From: an uncultured Aquimarina sp.
Lineage (GTDB): Bacteria > Bacteroidota > Bacteroidia > Flavobacteriales > Flavobacteriaceae
DNA: 64,000 bases
Direction of reading: 5' to 3'
Assembly (NCBI GenBank): GCA_947502885.1
Contig: CANNBP010000001.1
Coordinates: forward strand, 496,001 to 560,000
Part shown: positions 21,850 through 31,706 of the stretch, piece after piece
Layout: each line of letters begins with the position of its first letter
Numbering within the stretch: position 1 is the first letter of the stretch
Notes under the pieces: generated by a model
Database searches by the model: none
The model's input: the letters and a program-made list of their open reading frames with translations, nothing else
Told to the model about the DNA's origin: nothing
Made by a program: the position numbers and the translations under genes

Positions 21850-22476
21850 TTAAAACTTATATCCCACAGATAACTGAATTACATTGTTTTTTTGTTTAAA
21901 GTCTACACCATTTACAGTTTTCCAGATATTCGACGTTCCTATATTATATCGTCCATCAAAAAATAATCCCATATCCAATTGATAACCTAAACCAAAGTTA
22001 ACACCTAGATCGATTCCATTAGTATCTTCTAGATCCTGTTCTGCAGATATCGTTATATCTTGACTAGTGGTCTCTGCCTCTTCTTTTGCAGATAATAAAA
22101 ACCCAATTTGTGGTCCTGCTTGAATGCTAAATCCTTGGGTCACATAAACCTTAGCCATTAAAGGGATATTTAAATAATTTAATTTTGCAGTAGATTCTAT
22201 ATTAGTAGAAAATTCATAACCTTCTTCTGAATAATCATTTTTTGTTCCTTGAGTCGAATAAATCAATTCTGGTTGAAATGCGAATTTTTCAGAAAGAGGG
22301 ATCTCTAAAACTGCTCCAATATGAAAACCTGTTTTTCCTTTAAAGTCATCTGTTTCATCTCCACTAATACTTGCAAAGTTTACTCCAGCCTTTGCTCCAA
22401 ATCTAATAGCTTCTTCTTGAGCTGTTGCCACCAAACTCAGTGTAGTAAAAACAGCAGATAGTAATAATTTTTTCAT
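21850..22476 (-). CDS. Outer-membrane beta-barrel protein
   Basis: Signal peptide; 'IRFGAKAGVNFASISGD...FAFQPELIYSTQG...VIQLSVGYKF'. Confidence 0.88.
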   Translation of the reverse strand: MKKLLLSAVFTTLSLVATAQEEAIRFGAKAGVNFASISGDETDDFKGKTGFHIGAVLEIPLSEKFAFQPELIYSTQGTKNDYSEEGYEFSTNIESTAKLNYLNIPLMAKVYVTQGFSIQAGPQIGFLLSAKEEAETTSQDITISAEQDLEDTNGIDLGVNFGLGYQLDMGLFFDGRYNIGTSNIWKTVNGVDFKQKNNVIQLSVGYKF

Positions 22477-22703
22477 GTTTATTCGTTTGTTAAATTTATG
22501 TCACGAAACTAATTTTTTTACGTTAAAAACGTACATAATAAACTGTTTTATTACTGTGTTTTCAGTAGAATTATTATAGAATCCTGTTTTTCAATTTGTT
22601 AAATATTCAAAATCTAAACATTAAAAATCAAATGTGCTCCAAAACAAAAAAAGCACCCTATAGTAACTATAGGATGCTTTTGTATTATAAAGAAGTATAA
22701 TCC

Positions 22704-23330
22704 TTAAAACTTGTACCCAACTGAAAGCTGAATTACAGCGTTTTTATTTTCAATATCAGAACCATCTACATCATTAATATCTGATAAACCTAAATTATAA
22801 CGAGCATCTAAGAAAATTCCCATAGCTAGTTGGTATCCTAAACCAAAGTTTAATCCAAAATCAAGTCCTTTAAATGCATCCTTCACATCGGTATCGGCTG
22901 ATTGACTAATACCTGCTATAGATACTTTAGCTTCTGCTTCTGCAGAAGTTAAAAATCCAACTTGTGGTCCAGCTTGTAAACTAAACCCTTGGGCTACATA
23001 ATACTTTAACATCAAAGGGATATTGATATAGTTTATTTGCATTGTAGTTTCTGTTTTAGTAACTATACCTGCAATATCAATCGAAGTATCTAACTTATAC
23101 CCTTGTGCAGAATAAAGTAATTCTGGTTGAAAAGCAAATTTATCACTAATAGGAACTTCTACTAAAGCACCTATATGTATCCCAGCTTTACCTTCAAGGT
23201 TATCTGTATTATCACCAGACACTCCAGCAAGGTTAACACCAGCTTTGGCACCGAACCTAATACCCTCTTCTTGTGCAGTTGCTACAACACTTAAGCAAGC
23301 CAATACTGCAAATAATAATAGTTTTTTCAT
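22704..23330 (-). CDS. Outer-membrane beta-barrel protein
   Basis: Close paralog of 21850-22476. Confidence 0.88.
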   Translation of the reverse strand: MKKLLLFAVLACLSVVATAQEEGIRFGAKAGVNLAGVSGDNTDNLEGKAGIHIGALVEVPISDKFAFQPELLYSAQGYKLDTSIDIAGIVTKTETTMQINYINIPLMLKYYVAQGFSLQAGPQVGFLTSAEAEAKVSIAGISQSADTDVKDAFKGLDFGLNFGLGYQLAMGIFLDARYNLGLSDINDVDGSDIENKNAVIQLSVGYKF

Positions 23331-23646
23331 GATTTGATTGAATTTTAAATTTAGGATTAAAAGTACAATTTTAGATCATACCAAATACTTTACATAACCC
23401 AGTTTGTGCAATCTTTTCAATAAAAAAAACACAAGCCACTGTTTCTTAAAAAGTTAAACTATAAAAAGCATACTTTTAAAAATTGTTAAAATTAATAACC
23501 TCAAAAAAAAGCTTGATTATCTACTTTTTTAAACTCTTCTGTTGATTGTTTTACCATAATTTCTCTCTTATAATATTTTCATAAATCTCATTTTTATACA
23601 AGTAAAAAGAATACTTTTGCCCGAATTTTAAAACAAACATAATATC

Positions 23647-24234
23647 ATGAAAAAATTACTTTTAACTGCACTTGCAATCGTAAGTTTTGTATCTGCAAAC
23701 GCTCAAGATGAAACAACCTCTGGCTTTACAAAAGGAGATGCTTTTATCTCTGGATCTGTAGGCTTTGCATCTGAAAAAACTGGTGATAACAAAGACAACG
23801 CTTTTATCATTTCTCCTAGAATTGGATATTTTATTTCTGAAAACATTGCGATCGGAGCTAGAATTGGTTACCAAAGTTTAAAACAAGAAGAAGGATCTTT
23901 AGAAAATAAGACCAATACTTTTAATGCAGGAGCTTTTGGAAGATATTTCTTTACTCCTTCTAACAAATTTTCTGTATTCGCAGAATTGGGTGCAGATTAC
24001 CTAACTAGAAATTTTGATAATGGTACTACCGATACTACTTTTAATGGTTTTGGAATTGGTGGTGGTCCTGGTGTTAGTTATTTCATAGGAAATCACTTTG
24101 CACTAGAAGCTTCTTGGGGTGCTCTTAGCTATACAACTGTAAAAGCAGATGTTGATGGAGCAGAATCTACCGATAACTTCGAATTAAGTGTAGGTTTAGA
24201 AGATATTACTTTAGGATTGGTATACAAATTCTAA
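23647..24234 (+). CDS. Outer-membrane beta-barrel protein (OmpW/OmpX-like)
   Basis: Signal peptide; 'GIGGGPGVSYFIGNHFALEASWG...LGLVYKF'. Confidence 0.85.
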   Translation: MKKLLLTALAIVSFVSANAQDETTSGFTKGDAFISGSVGFASEKTGDNKDNAFIISPRIGYFISENIAIGARIGYQSLKQEEGSLENKTNTFNAGAFGRYFFTPSNKFSVFAELGADYLTRNFDNGTTDTTFNGFGIGGGPGVSYFIGNHFALEASWGALSYTTVKADVDGAESTDNFELSVGLEDITLGLVYKF

Positions 24235-24302
24235 AACTACCCAACTTATTTTAAAACCATCTTGGCTCTGTCAAGATGGTTTTCTTTTTTATATTAGTAG
24301 CT

Positions 24303-25199
24303 ATGAATTGGAATCATGCTATAAAAGATTATAAACACTATTTAAAAATAGAACGGGGATTATCTGAAAATTCTATTATTAGCTACACCCTTGACGTAGA
24401 AAGGCTAATTAAGTATCTAGAGGATCAACACATTATCTCCTCACCAATTTCAATTGATAAAGAGGTTTTACAACAATTTGTTTTTGAAACAGCAAAACTA
24501 GTCAATCCGCGTTCTCAATCCAGAATTATTTCTGGGCTTAAAAGTTTTTTCTCATACTTGGTTTTTGAAGAATACAGAGAATCTAATCCAATGGAGTTAA
24601 TAGAATCTCCAAAAATAGGCAGAAAACTCCCAGATACTTTATCCGTTGAAGAAATTGATCAAATCATTGCTCAAATCGATTTAAGCACTCCCGAAGGTGA
24701 ACGAAACAGAGCTATTATTGAAACTTTATATGGGTGTGGATTGCGAGTAAGTGAAGTAATCTCTTTAAAATTATCTAGTTTGTTTTTTAGCGAAGGATAC
24801 ATCTCTGTTACAGGAAAAGGAGACAAACAACGATTTGTTCCCATAGGAGAACTAACTCAAAAGTACATTAATATCTATAAAAGTGAAATAAGGAATCATA
24901 TGAATGTACAAAGTGGTCATGAAGACACATTATTCCTAAACAGAAGAGGTAGACAATTAACCAGAGCGATGGTTTTTACAATTATAAAACGACTAGTAGA
25001 AAAATCAAACATCAATAAAAAAGTAAGTCCGCATACTTTTAGACACTCTTTTGCTACTCACCTATTAGAGAATGGAGCTGATTTAAGGGCGATTCAACTT
25101 ATGCTTGGACATGAAAGCATAACTACTACAGAAATTTATATGCATGTAGACCGAACACATTTACAGGAAGTAATACACAATTTTCATCCTAGAAGGTAA
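24303..25199 (+). CDS. xerD: Site-specific tyrosine recombinase XerD-like
   Basis: 'YLKIERGLSENSIISYTLDVERL...YGCGLRVSEVISLK...SPHTFRHSFATHLLENGADLRAIQLMLGHESITTTEIYMHVD'; start at internal MNWNH. Confidence 0.93.
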   Translation: MNWNHAIKDYKHYLKIERGLSENSIISYTLDVERLIKYLEDQHIISSPISIDKEVLQQFVFETAKLVNPRSQSRIISGLKSFFSYLVFEEYRESNPMELIESPKIGRKLPDTLSVEEIDQIIAQIDLSTPEGERNRAIIETLYGCGLRVSEVISLKLSSLFFSEGYISVTGKGDKQRFVPIGELTQKYINIYKSEIRNHMNVQSGHEDTLFLNRRGRQLTRAMVFTIIKRLVEKSNINKKVSPHTFRHSFATHLLENGADLRAIQLMLGHESITTTEIYMHVDRTHLQEVIHNFHPRR

Positions 25200-25288
25200 T
25201 AGAAGTAATATGACATTTCTATACAAAAAAAAGACCCTCAAACCTAAGCTTAAGAGTCTCTAAAAAATGTTTTACAATTTTATATTTC

Positions 25289-26176
25289 TTAATTTGATCT
25301 CGTTACTATTCCCGAAGGAGTGGTAGTGTTTGAATTCATTACAATCGAATTTGATGTTCCAGTTGTTATACCTGCCACTCCACTAAGCGGTTCTATAAAA
25401 AATGGAGCCGGATCGAAATCTTTAATTGGCTCTACTGTAATAAACACTCTTTTTCCTGTTACTTCTGCGGGCAGCTCTATTCCTGATACTGGAACTTGAT
25501 TTGGAATCATAAGAAAATCTTCTCCTGGAAATTCGGGAATACTTCCACCTGATCCACTATAAAAATTACCTTGATCAATACCCGTTACCTTAGAAAATCT
25601 TCCTGTTGACAAAATCTTACTTTCAAAATCAACCCAACCTTCATAAATCCATCCACTAGCTAAAACAGGTAATACGAGACTTGCATTTTCCTGACTGTTA
25701 ACGAACCAAACTCCAAATTGATCATTACCATTATTTACACCACCAACATCATCTGTTGGAGTTTTTAAAACAAATTCTCCAGAAGTTGCTTTCAAATCAG
25801 CTACAACAGATGCAAAATCCAAATCCGCAGTATTACCATTAAAATTTCCAATTAAAATCTTTGAATCTGATGGTGCATCATCCTCATCCCTATAAGGTTC
25901 AATTGTTAAAATAAACTGTGTTGCTTTTTCTATATCTGATGTAAATGCTTCCAAATTTACTATTCCAGTTGGATCTGTAAATTTGGAAGTAGGTTTTGGC
26001 TTACCATCAACAATTAACCAACCTTGATATGTACTTCCTCCAGAAAGAACTTTCAGGCCTGCAGTATCTAATGCAATCGTAGTTGTACTCGGACCACCAT
26101 CATCATCCTTAGAACAGGAAACAAAAAATACCCCAACTGAAAGAGCTATTAATACTAAAATTTTTTTCATTATCAT
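25289..26176 (-). CDS. Lipoprotein, anti-sigma/cell-surface-like
   Basis: Lipobox 'VFFVSCSKDDDGG'. Confidence 0.65.
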   Translation of the reverse strand: MIMKKILVLIALSVGVFFVSCSKDDDGGPSTTTIALDTAGLKVLSGGSTYQGWLIVDGKPKPTSKFTDPTGIVNLEAFTSDIEKATQFILTIEPYRDEDDAPSDSKILIGNFNGNTADLDFASVVADLKATSGEFVLKTPTDDVGGVNNGNDQFGVWFVNSQENASLVLPVLASGWIYEGWVDFESKILSTGRFSKVTGIDQGNFYSGSGGSIPEFPGEDFLMIPNQVPVSGIELPAEVTGKRVFITVEPIKDFDPAPFFIEPLSGVAGITTGTSNSIVMNSNTTTPSGIVTRSN

Positions 26177-26286
26177 ATTGCTTTTATTTAATAGGCCAAA
26201 TGTAAATACATTTCAATAAAATAAACTCTAAAACAGCAATAAAATTGTGTAAAACCCTTAATATATAAAGTGTCTTAAAACATCAA

Positions 26287-27819
26287 TTACTTTTCTTTTT
26301 GTTCTTGTTTTGGTGGTGTAAACAAATCAATAAACGACGCTCCAATATGATCAATTATATCACTTGCTATCAAACCTTCAAAACTTGTTTTATGAACAGC
26401 GATGTCGGCTGCTTTACCATGTAAATACGTTGCAAAAACTGTTGCTTGCAAAGGGTCATATCCTTGAGAAAGTAAACCTGTAATCATACCAGTTAATACA
26501 TCGCCACTTCCTGCAGTTGCCATACCTGGGTTACCTGTACTATTAACATACAATTGATCTTCATAGACTGTGATAGAATTAGCTCCTTTTATCAACACAA
26601 TACAATCATTCTTTTTTGAAAAAGTTTTTACTTTATTTACTTTGTCAAAATCATCTTCCCACCCTCCTATTAAACGCTCTAGTTCCTTTGGATGCGGAGT
26701 TAATATCGTCATTTTAGGTAGTTTCTCTAAAAACTCTGGGTGCTTGGCCAAAATATTAATTCCATCTGCATCAATTACCAAAGAAGATTCACAGTCAGAA
26801 AGAAACTCCCCAAAAGCTCTAATTGTTTTTTCATTAGTACCTAATCCAATCCCTATCCCAACAGCAGTTGGTTTAAAATCAAGGTCTATATTTTCTAATT
26901 CATCATCATTATCAGCAATAACCATAGCTTCGGGTACTGCTGTTTGAATAATTTCATACCCACATTCTGGTACATATGAAGTTATCAGTCCTGCTCCTGT
27001 ACGCAAAGCTGCTTTTGTTGCCAAAACAACACTTCCTATTTTTCCATAATGTCCTCCGATAATAACACTATGTCCATAATTTCCTTTATGACTATATTTA
27101 TGTCTTGGCTTATATAGTGGTAGTACTTCATTCTTACCTATTACAATTCCTATACCCGGAGTTTGATTCAAAAAGTTACGATCCAGGCCAATATCAATAA
27201 TCTCCAAATCTTGAGTATATATGCCTGTTTGTGGTAAAAAGAAAACTAATTTTGGCATTTGAAATGTTACTGTAACATTTGCAAAAATGACACTTTCTCG
27301 GTCGTCGGGTGCTTTATCTGCATATAAACCAGACGGAATATCTATTGATAATTTAAAAGCTCCAGAGCTATTAATGTGTTTAATAAGAGATCCAACCCAA
27401 GGAACCAATGATCGATTTAGACCTATACCAAAAATAGCATCTACAATAATATCTTGTTGAGCCAATTCTGGCAAATCTTCTTCACTTTTAAGTTGTATTG
27501 GCCAGGTTTTATCAATCTCTTTTAATCGATCATAGTTAACAAGAAAATCTTGCGACCTATTCTCACTAAAATTTACAATGTAAGTTTTTACATTATAGCC
27601 ATGTTCTACCAATAATCGAGAAATCACTAATCCATCTCCACCATTGTTTCCTAGCCCACAAAAAACATGAATTTGAACCGGTGAACCCTGTAATCTATTA
27701 TGAATTAGAGCAAAAACTTGACTTGCTGCTTGCTCCATTAAATCTAATGAAGTCATCTTTGCCGATGACATTGTTGCTTGATCTGCATTGCGCATTTGTT
27801 GCGCAGAAAATATTTTCAT
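26287..27819 (-). CDS. nnrDE: Bifunctional NAD(P)H-hydrate epimerase / ADP-dependent NAD(P)H-hydrate dehydratase
   Basis: 'VFCGLGNNGGDGLVISRLL' and 'NSTGNPGMATAGSGDVLTGMITGLLSQG'. Confidence 0.93.
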   Translation of the reverse strand: MKIFSAQQMRNADQATMSSAKMTSLDLMEQAASQVFALIHNRLQGSPVQIHVFCGLGNNGGDGLVISRLLVEHGYNVKTYIVNFSENRSQDFLVNYDRLKEIDKTWPIQLKSEEDLPELAQQDIIVDAIFGIGLNRSLVPWVGSLIKHINSSGAFKLSIDIPSGLYADKAPDDRESVIFANVTVTFQMPKLVFFLPQTGIYTQDLEIIDIGLDRNFLNQTPGIGIVIGKNEVLPLYKPRHKYSHKGNYGHSVIIGGHYGKIGSVVLATKAALRTGAGLITSYVPECGYEIIQTAVPEAMVIADNDDELENIDLDFKPTAVGIGIGLGTNEKTIRAFGEFLSDCESSLVIDADGINILAKHPEFLEKLPKMTILTPHPKELERLIGGWEDDFDKVNKVKTFSKKNDCIVLIKGANSITVYEDQLYVNSTGNPGMATAGSGDVLTGMITGLLSQGYDPLQATVFATYLHGKAADIAVHKTSFEGLIASDIIDHIGASFIDLFTPPKQEQKEK

Positions 27820-28034
27820 TCGTTTGATTTTAATTCTAAACTGAAGTATAACTATCCAAATATTGAAATTTCAACTAGATAGCAAATACAATTGTAATTA
27901 TACTGGTTTTATTTTATTTTCTGAGAATTCTATAATAAAATATACTTTTAACGCTATTTTTAATAAAAGTATATCGTAACCCACATTTTAATTTTCTTTA
28001 AAAGTAAAAAATTATACATTTGAACTCATAAAGT

Positions 28035-28154
28035 ATGTTACAAATGTTAAGCACCGTTTTCATATCGGCCTTATTAATTACCTCTAACATGATCATTGTA
28101 TCAGGTACATCCTCTATTACACGTACTACAAATATTATTACCCCTAGGGGTTAA
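28035..28154 (+). CDS. Candidate threonine-operon leader peptide (39 aa, Thr/Ile-rich)
   Basis: MLQMLSTVFISALLITSNMIIVSGTSSITRTTNIITPRG*, about 90 nt upstream of thrA; 7 Thr and 7 Ile. Confidence 0.55.
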   Translation: MLQMLSTVFISALLITSNMIIVSGTSSITRTTNIITPRG

Positions 28155-28246
28155 TTCTTTATATATATTATCCGTATACAGTGTAATTTTTAATTATTAA
28201 AAATTACTAAAAACCAATTTAAATATTAATCTCAATAAGAAATATT

Positions 28247-30703
28247 ATGAACGTTCTAAAATTTGGAGGTTCTTCTGTTAAAAATGCAGTAGCAATTAAC
28301 AGTGTAATAGATATAATAAAACAACAATCTGCTAATCAACCTATATATACTGTAGTCTCTGCAATGGGCGGAGTAACCGATCTTCTTATTCAAGCCGGTA
28401 CAGAAGCTGCTTCGAATAACGAAAACTATAAAAATACGTTAGTTGAAATAGAAAAAAGACATCTAGAAGCTGTTAAAGAGCTTATTCCTGTTGTTTCTCA
28501 AAGCGCAATAATTAGCAAAGTAAAAGCCGACCTTAATACATTAGAATCTCTTTGTGAAGGTGTGTTTTTATTAAGCGAATTATCAGAAAAAACTGAAGCA
28601 GTTATTGCTAGTTTTGGTGAATTGCTCTCCTCTTTTATTATCACTGAAGCTGCAAAAGTTAAAGGGTTAGATGTCATTCGAAAAGATACTAGAGAACTTA
28701 TTGTTAAAATAGTAAACTCTAAGGTTTCTGTAGATTATAAAAAAACCAACAATAATATCAATGAGTTCAAAAATACAACAAAAAATAAGGTTGTAATTTT
28801 CCCTGGTTTTGTTGCCAGAACACAAGATGGAGAACCTACTACTCTAGGTAGAGGTGGTTCTGATTTTACTGCTGCCATATTAGCGGCTGCGATTAATGCC
28901 GAAGAGTTACAGATATGGACTGATGTAAGTGGTATGTTTACAGCTAACCCAAAAATTGTAAAACAAGCCAAACCAGTATCACATATCTCTTATCAAGAAG
29001 CTATGGAGTTGTCACATTTTGGAGCCAAAGTAATCTACCCTCCTACTATTCATCCTGTATTAGATAAAAACATACCCATACACATTAAAAACACATTTAA
29101 TCCAGATGATGAAGGCACTCTTATCACCAGAAATGTTACCGACAGAAATAAAGCCGTAACTGGTATTAGCCATATTGATAATACAGCGATAATTTCTTTA
29201 GAAGGAAGTGGAATGGTTGGAATCCCAGGGTTTTCTAAGCGTTTGTTTGAGGCTTTATTTGTAAAAAACATTAATGTTATTTTAATCACTCAAGCATCTT
29301 CTGAACATTCTATATGTTTAGCTATCGAATCTTCTGAAGCAAATCTTGCCAAAGAAACTCTAGATGATGTGTTCGAATTTGAAATTTCTAAAAAACAATT
29401 AGAGCCTGTAAAAATAGAAAGTGATATTGCAATTGTAGCACTTGTAGGTGATAATATGTACCAGCACCAAGCTTTAAGTGGCAAAATGTTTAGTGCACTA
29501 GGGAAAAACAATGTAAATATTAGAGCAATTGCCCAAGGAGCATCAGAAAAGAACATATCTGTTGTAATCGAAGAAAAGGATATCAAAAAAGCACTAAACG
29601 TACTTCATGAGCGATTTTTTGAAGTTGAAACCAAACAGTTAAATCTATTCGTTACTGGTATTGGAAATGTTGGAAGTAAATTACTCGAACAGTTTCAACA
29701 ACAAAAAGAATACCTTAAAGAAAAGTTACGCTTAAAAATCAGAATCGTAGGAATTTCTAACTCTAGAAATATGATTTTTGATGAAAAGGGAATTAACTTA
29801 AAAAATTGGCAAGAATTACTTCTAAAAGGAGAAAAAGCCGACGCGAAACAATTCTTTTCAAAAGCCCAAGAATTAAATTTACGTAATTCGATTTTTGTTG
29901 ACAACACTGCTAACCCAGATATAGCAAAAGCATATAAACATTACTTAAAAGAAAGTATCGCTGTGGTCACATGTAATAAAATAGCCTGTGCAGATGAGTA
30001 TGTTAATTACAAAGAATTACAAGATTTATCAAGAAAATTTAATGCCTCATTTTTGTACGAAACTAATGTTGGTGCCGGTTTGCCGATAATAGACACACTT
30101 AATAACTTAATTGATTCTGGAGATAACATACACAAAATACAAGCCGTACTATCTGGAAGCTTAAACTTTGTATTTAACAATTATAAAGAAGGAGTAACTT
30201 TTCATGATATTGTAAAACAAGCTCAACAAGAAGGATATACAGAACCAGATCCAAAAATTGATCTTAGCGGTATCGATGTTGCTCGTAAAATATTAATCTT
30301 AGCACGAGAAAGTGGAAGAATAATGGAGCTAAATGATATCGAAAATGATTCTTTTCTACCTCAAGAAAGTTTAAACACAACTAATGTAGAAGATTTTCTT
30401 ACCTCTTTAAAGGAAAATGAAAACCACTTTGAAGAAATATTTAATGCTGCAAATAATAAAAATTGTCGTTTAAAATATGTAGCTCAATATGAAAATGGTA
30501 CTGCAAAAGTTGGCTTACAACATATACCTACAGACCATCCTTTCTATAATTTAGAAGGAAGCGATAATATTGTATTATTTTATACAGATCGATATCCTAA
30601 ACAACCTTTAATTGTAAAAGGTGCCGGTGCTGGAGCCGACGTTACGGCATCTGGTATTTTTGCCGATATTATAAGAATTGGTAAAAGTAATTTAAATGAC
30701 TAA
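28247..30703 (+). CDS. thrA: Bifunctional aspartate kinase / homoserine dehydrogenase
   Basis: 'MNVLKFGGSSVKN' kinase start; ACT domains; 'TGIGNVGSKLLEQF' and 'AVVTCNKIACAD' homoserine dehydrogenase. Confidence 0.96.
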   Translation: MNVLKFGGSSVKNAVAINSVIDIIKQQSANQPIYTVVSAMGGVTDLLIQAGTEAASNNENYKNTLVEIEKRHLEAVKELIPVVSQSAIISKVKADLNTLESLCEGVFLLSELSEKTEAVIASFGELLSSFIITEAAKVKGLDVIRKDTRELIVKIVNSKVSVDYKKTNNNINEFKNTTKNKVVIFPGFVARTQDGEPTTLGRGGSDFTAAILAAAINAEELQIWTDVSGMFTANPKIVKQAKPVSHISYQEAMELSHFGAKVIYPPTIHPVLDKNIPIHIKNTFNPDDEGTLITRNVTDRNKAVTGISHIDNTAIISLEGSGMVGIPGFSKRLFEALFVKNINVILITQASSEHSICLAIESSEANLAKETLDDVFEFEISKKQLEPVKIESDIAIVALVGDNMYQHQALSGKMFSALGKNNVNIRAIAQGASEKNISVVIEEKDIKKALNVLHERFFEVETKQLNLFVTGIGNVGSKLLEQFQQQKEYLKEKLRLKIRIVGISNSRNMIFDEKGINLKNWQELLLKGEKADAKQFFSKAQELNLRNSIFVDNTANPDIAKAYKHYLKESIAVVTCNKIACADEYVNYKELQDLSRKFNASFLYETNVGAGLPIIDTLNNLIDSGDNIHKIQAVLSGSLNFVFNNYKEGVTFHDIVKQAQQEGYTEPDPKIDLSGIDVARKILILARESGRIMELNDIENDSFLPQESLNTTNVEDFLTSLKENENHFEEIFNAANNKNCRLKYVAQYENGTAKVGLQHIPTDHPFYNLEGSDNIVLFYTDRYPKQPLIVKGAGAGADVTASGIFADIIRIGKSNLND

Positions 30704-30747
30704 TCTTATTAAGAAGAATATAGATTCACATAAAACAAAGCCATTTT

Positions 30748-31671
30748 ATGAAAAGTATTAAAGTATTTGCCCCTGCCACTGTTGCAAATCTATCTTGTGG
30801 ATTTGATGTTTTAGGGTGCTGTTTAGATAATGTAGGTGACGAAATGGTGATTTCGTTAACCTCAACACCAGGAGTAAAGATTACTAAAATTGAAGGAGCA
30901 GATCTTCCTTTAGAAACTCACAAAAATGTCGCTGGTGTTGCAACCGAAGCTTTATTAGATAAATATAATGGAGATACAGGAGTAGAAATAGAAATCTATA
31001 AAAAAATTAAAGCAGGAAGTGGTATAGGAAGCAGTGCTGCCAGTAGTGCTGGAGCTGTTTGGGCTATTAACAATCTTTTAGGAAACCCATTCACTGCTCA
31101 AGAATTGATACAATTCGCTATGGAGGGTGAAAAATTGGCAAGTGGAAATGCTCATGCAGACAATGTTGCCCCAGCAATTATGGGAGGTTTTACTTTAGTA
31201 CGTAGCTATACCCCACTTGATGTCATAAAATTAAATTCTCCCGAAGATCTTTTCATGACGGTGATTCACCCTCAAATAGAAGTTAAAACATCTGACTCTC
31301 GCTCGGTGATCAAACATAAAGTAACCTTAAACAAAGCAATTGAACAATGGGGAAATGTCGGTGGATTAGTTGCTGGATTATATACTGAGGATTATGACTT
31401 GATCGGCAGAAGCCTCAATGATGTCATCATAGAACCACTAAGATCTATTTTAATCCCAGAATTTGACACCATCAAAAACGCTGCCATCACAAATGGTGCA
31501 TTGGGTTCTGGAATATCAGGTTCTGGACCATCTGTTTTTGCACTAAGCAAAGGTATTGATACAGCTACCAAAGTAGCCAAGGCGATAGAAGATATTTATA
31601 GTAAAACCGAAATTAGTTTTGATATACATATTTCAAAAATCAACCCTGATGGGGTAAGAGTACTTAATTAA
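30748..31671 (+). CDS. thrB: Homoserine kinase
   Basis: 'APATVANLSCGFDVLGCCLD', 'GSGIGSSAASSAGAVWAINN', 'GSGISGSGPSVFAL'. Confidence 0.95.
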   Translation: MKSIKVFAPATVANLSCGFDVLGCCLDNVGDEMVISLTSTPGVKITKIEGADLPLETHKNVAGVATEALLDKYNGDTGVEIEIYKKIKAGSGIGSSAASSAGAVWAINNLLGNPFTAQELIQFAMEGEKLASGNAHADNVAPAIMGGFTLVRSYTPLDVIKLNSPEDLFMTVIHPQIEVKTSDSRSVIKHKVTLNKAIEQWGNVGGLVAGLYTEDYDLIGRSLNDVIIEPLRSILIPEFDTIKNAAITNGALGSGISGSGPSVFALSKGIDTATKVAKAIEDIYSKTEISFDIHISKINPDGVRVLN

Positions 31672-31706
31672 GTAACGTTTCATAAAACAGATAACAAAGA
31701 ATACAA

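Noticed and set aside
24303-25199. XerD-like recombinase as evidence of an integrative element
   Set aside because: Sequence reads as a housekeeping XerD-type recombinase next to core genes; no att repeats, tRNA or phage/ICE genes nearby.
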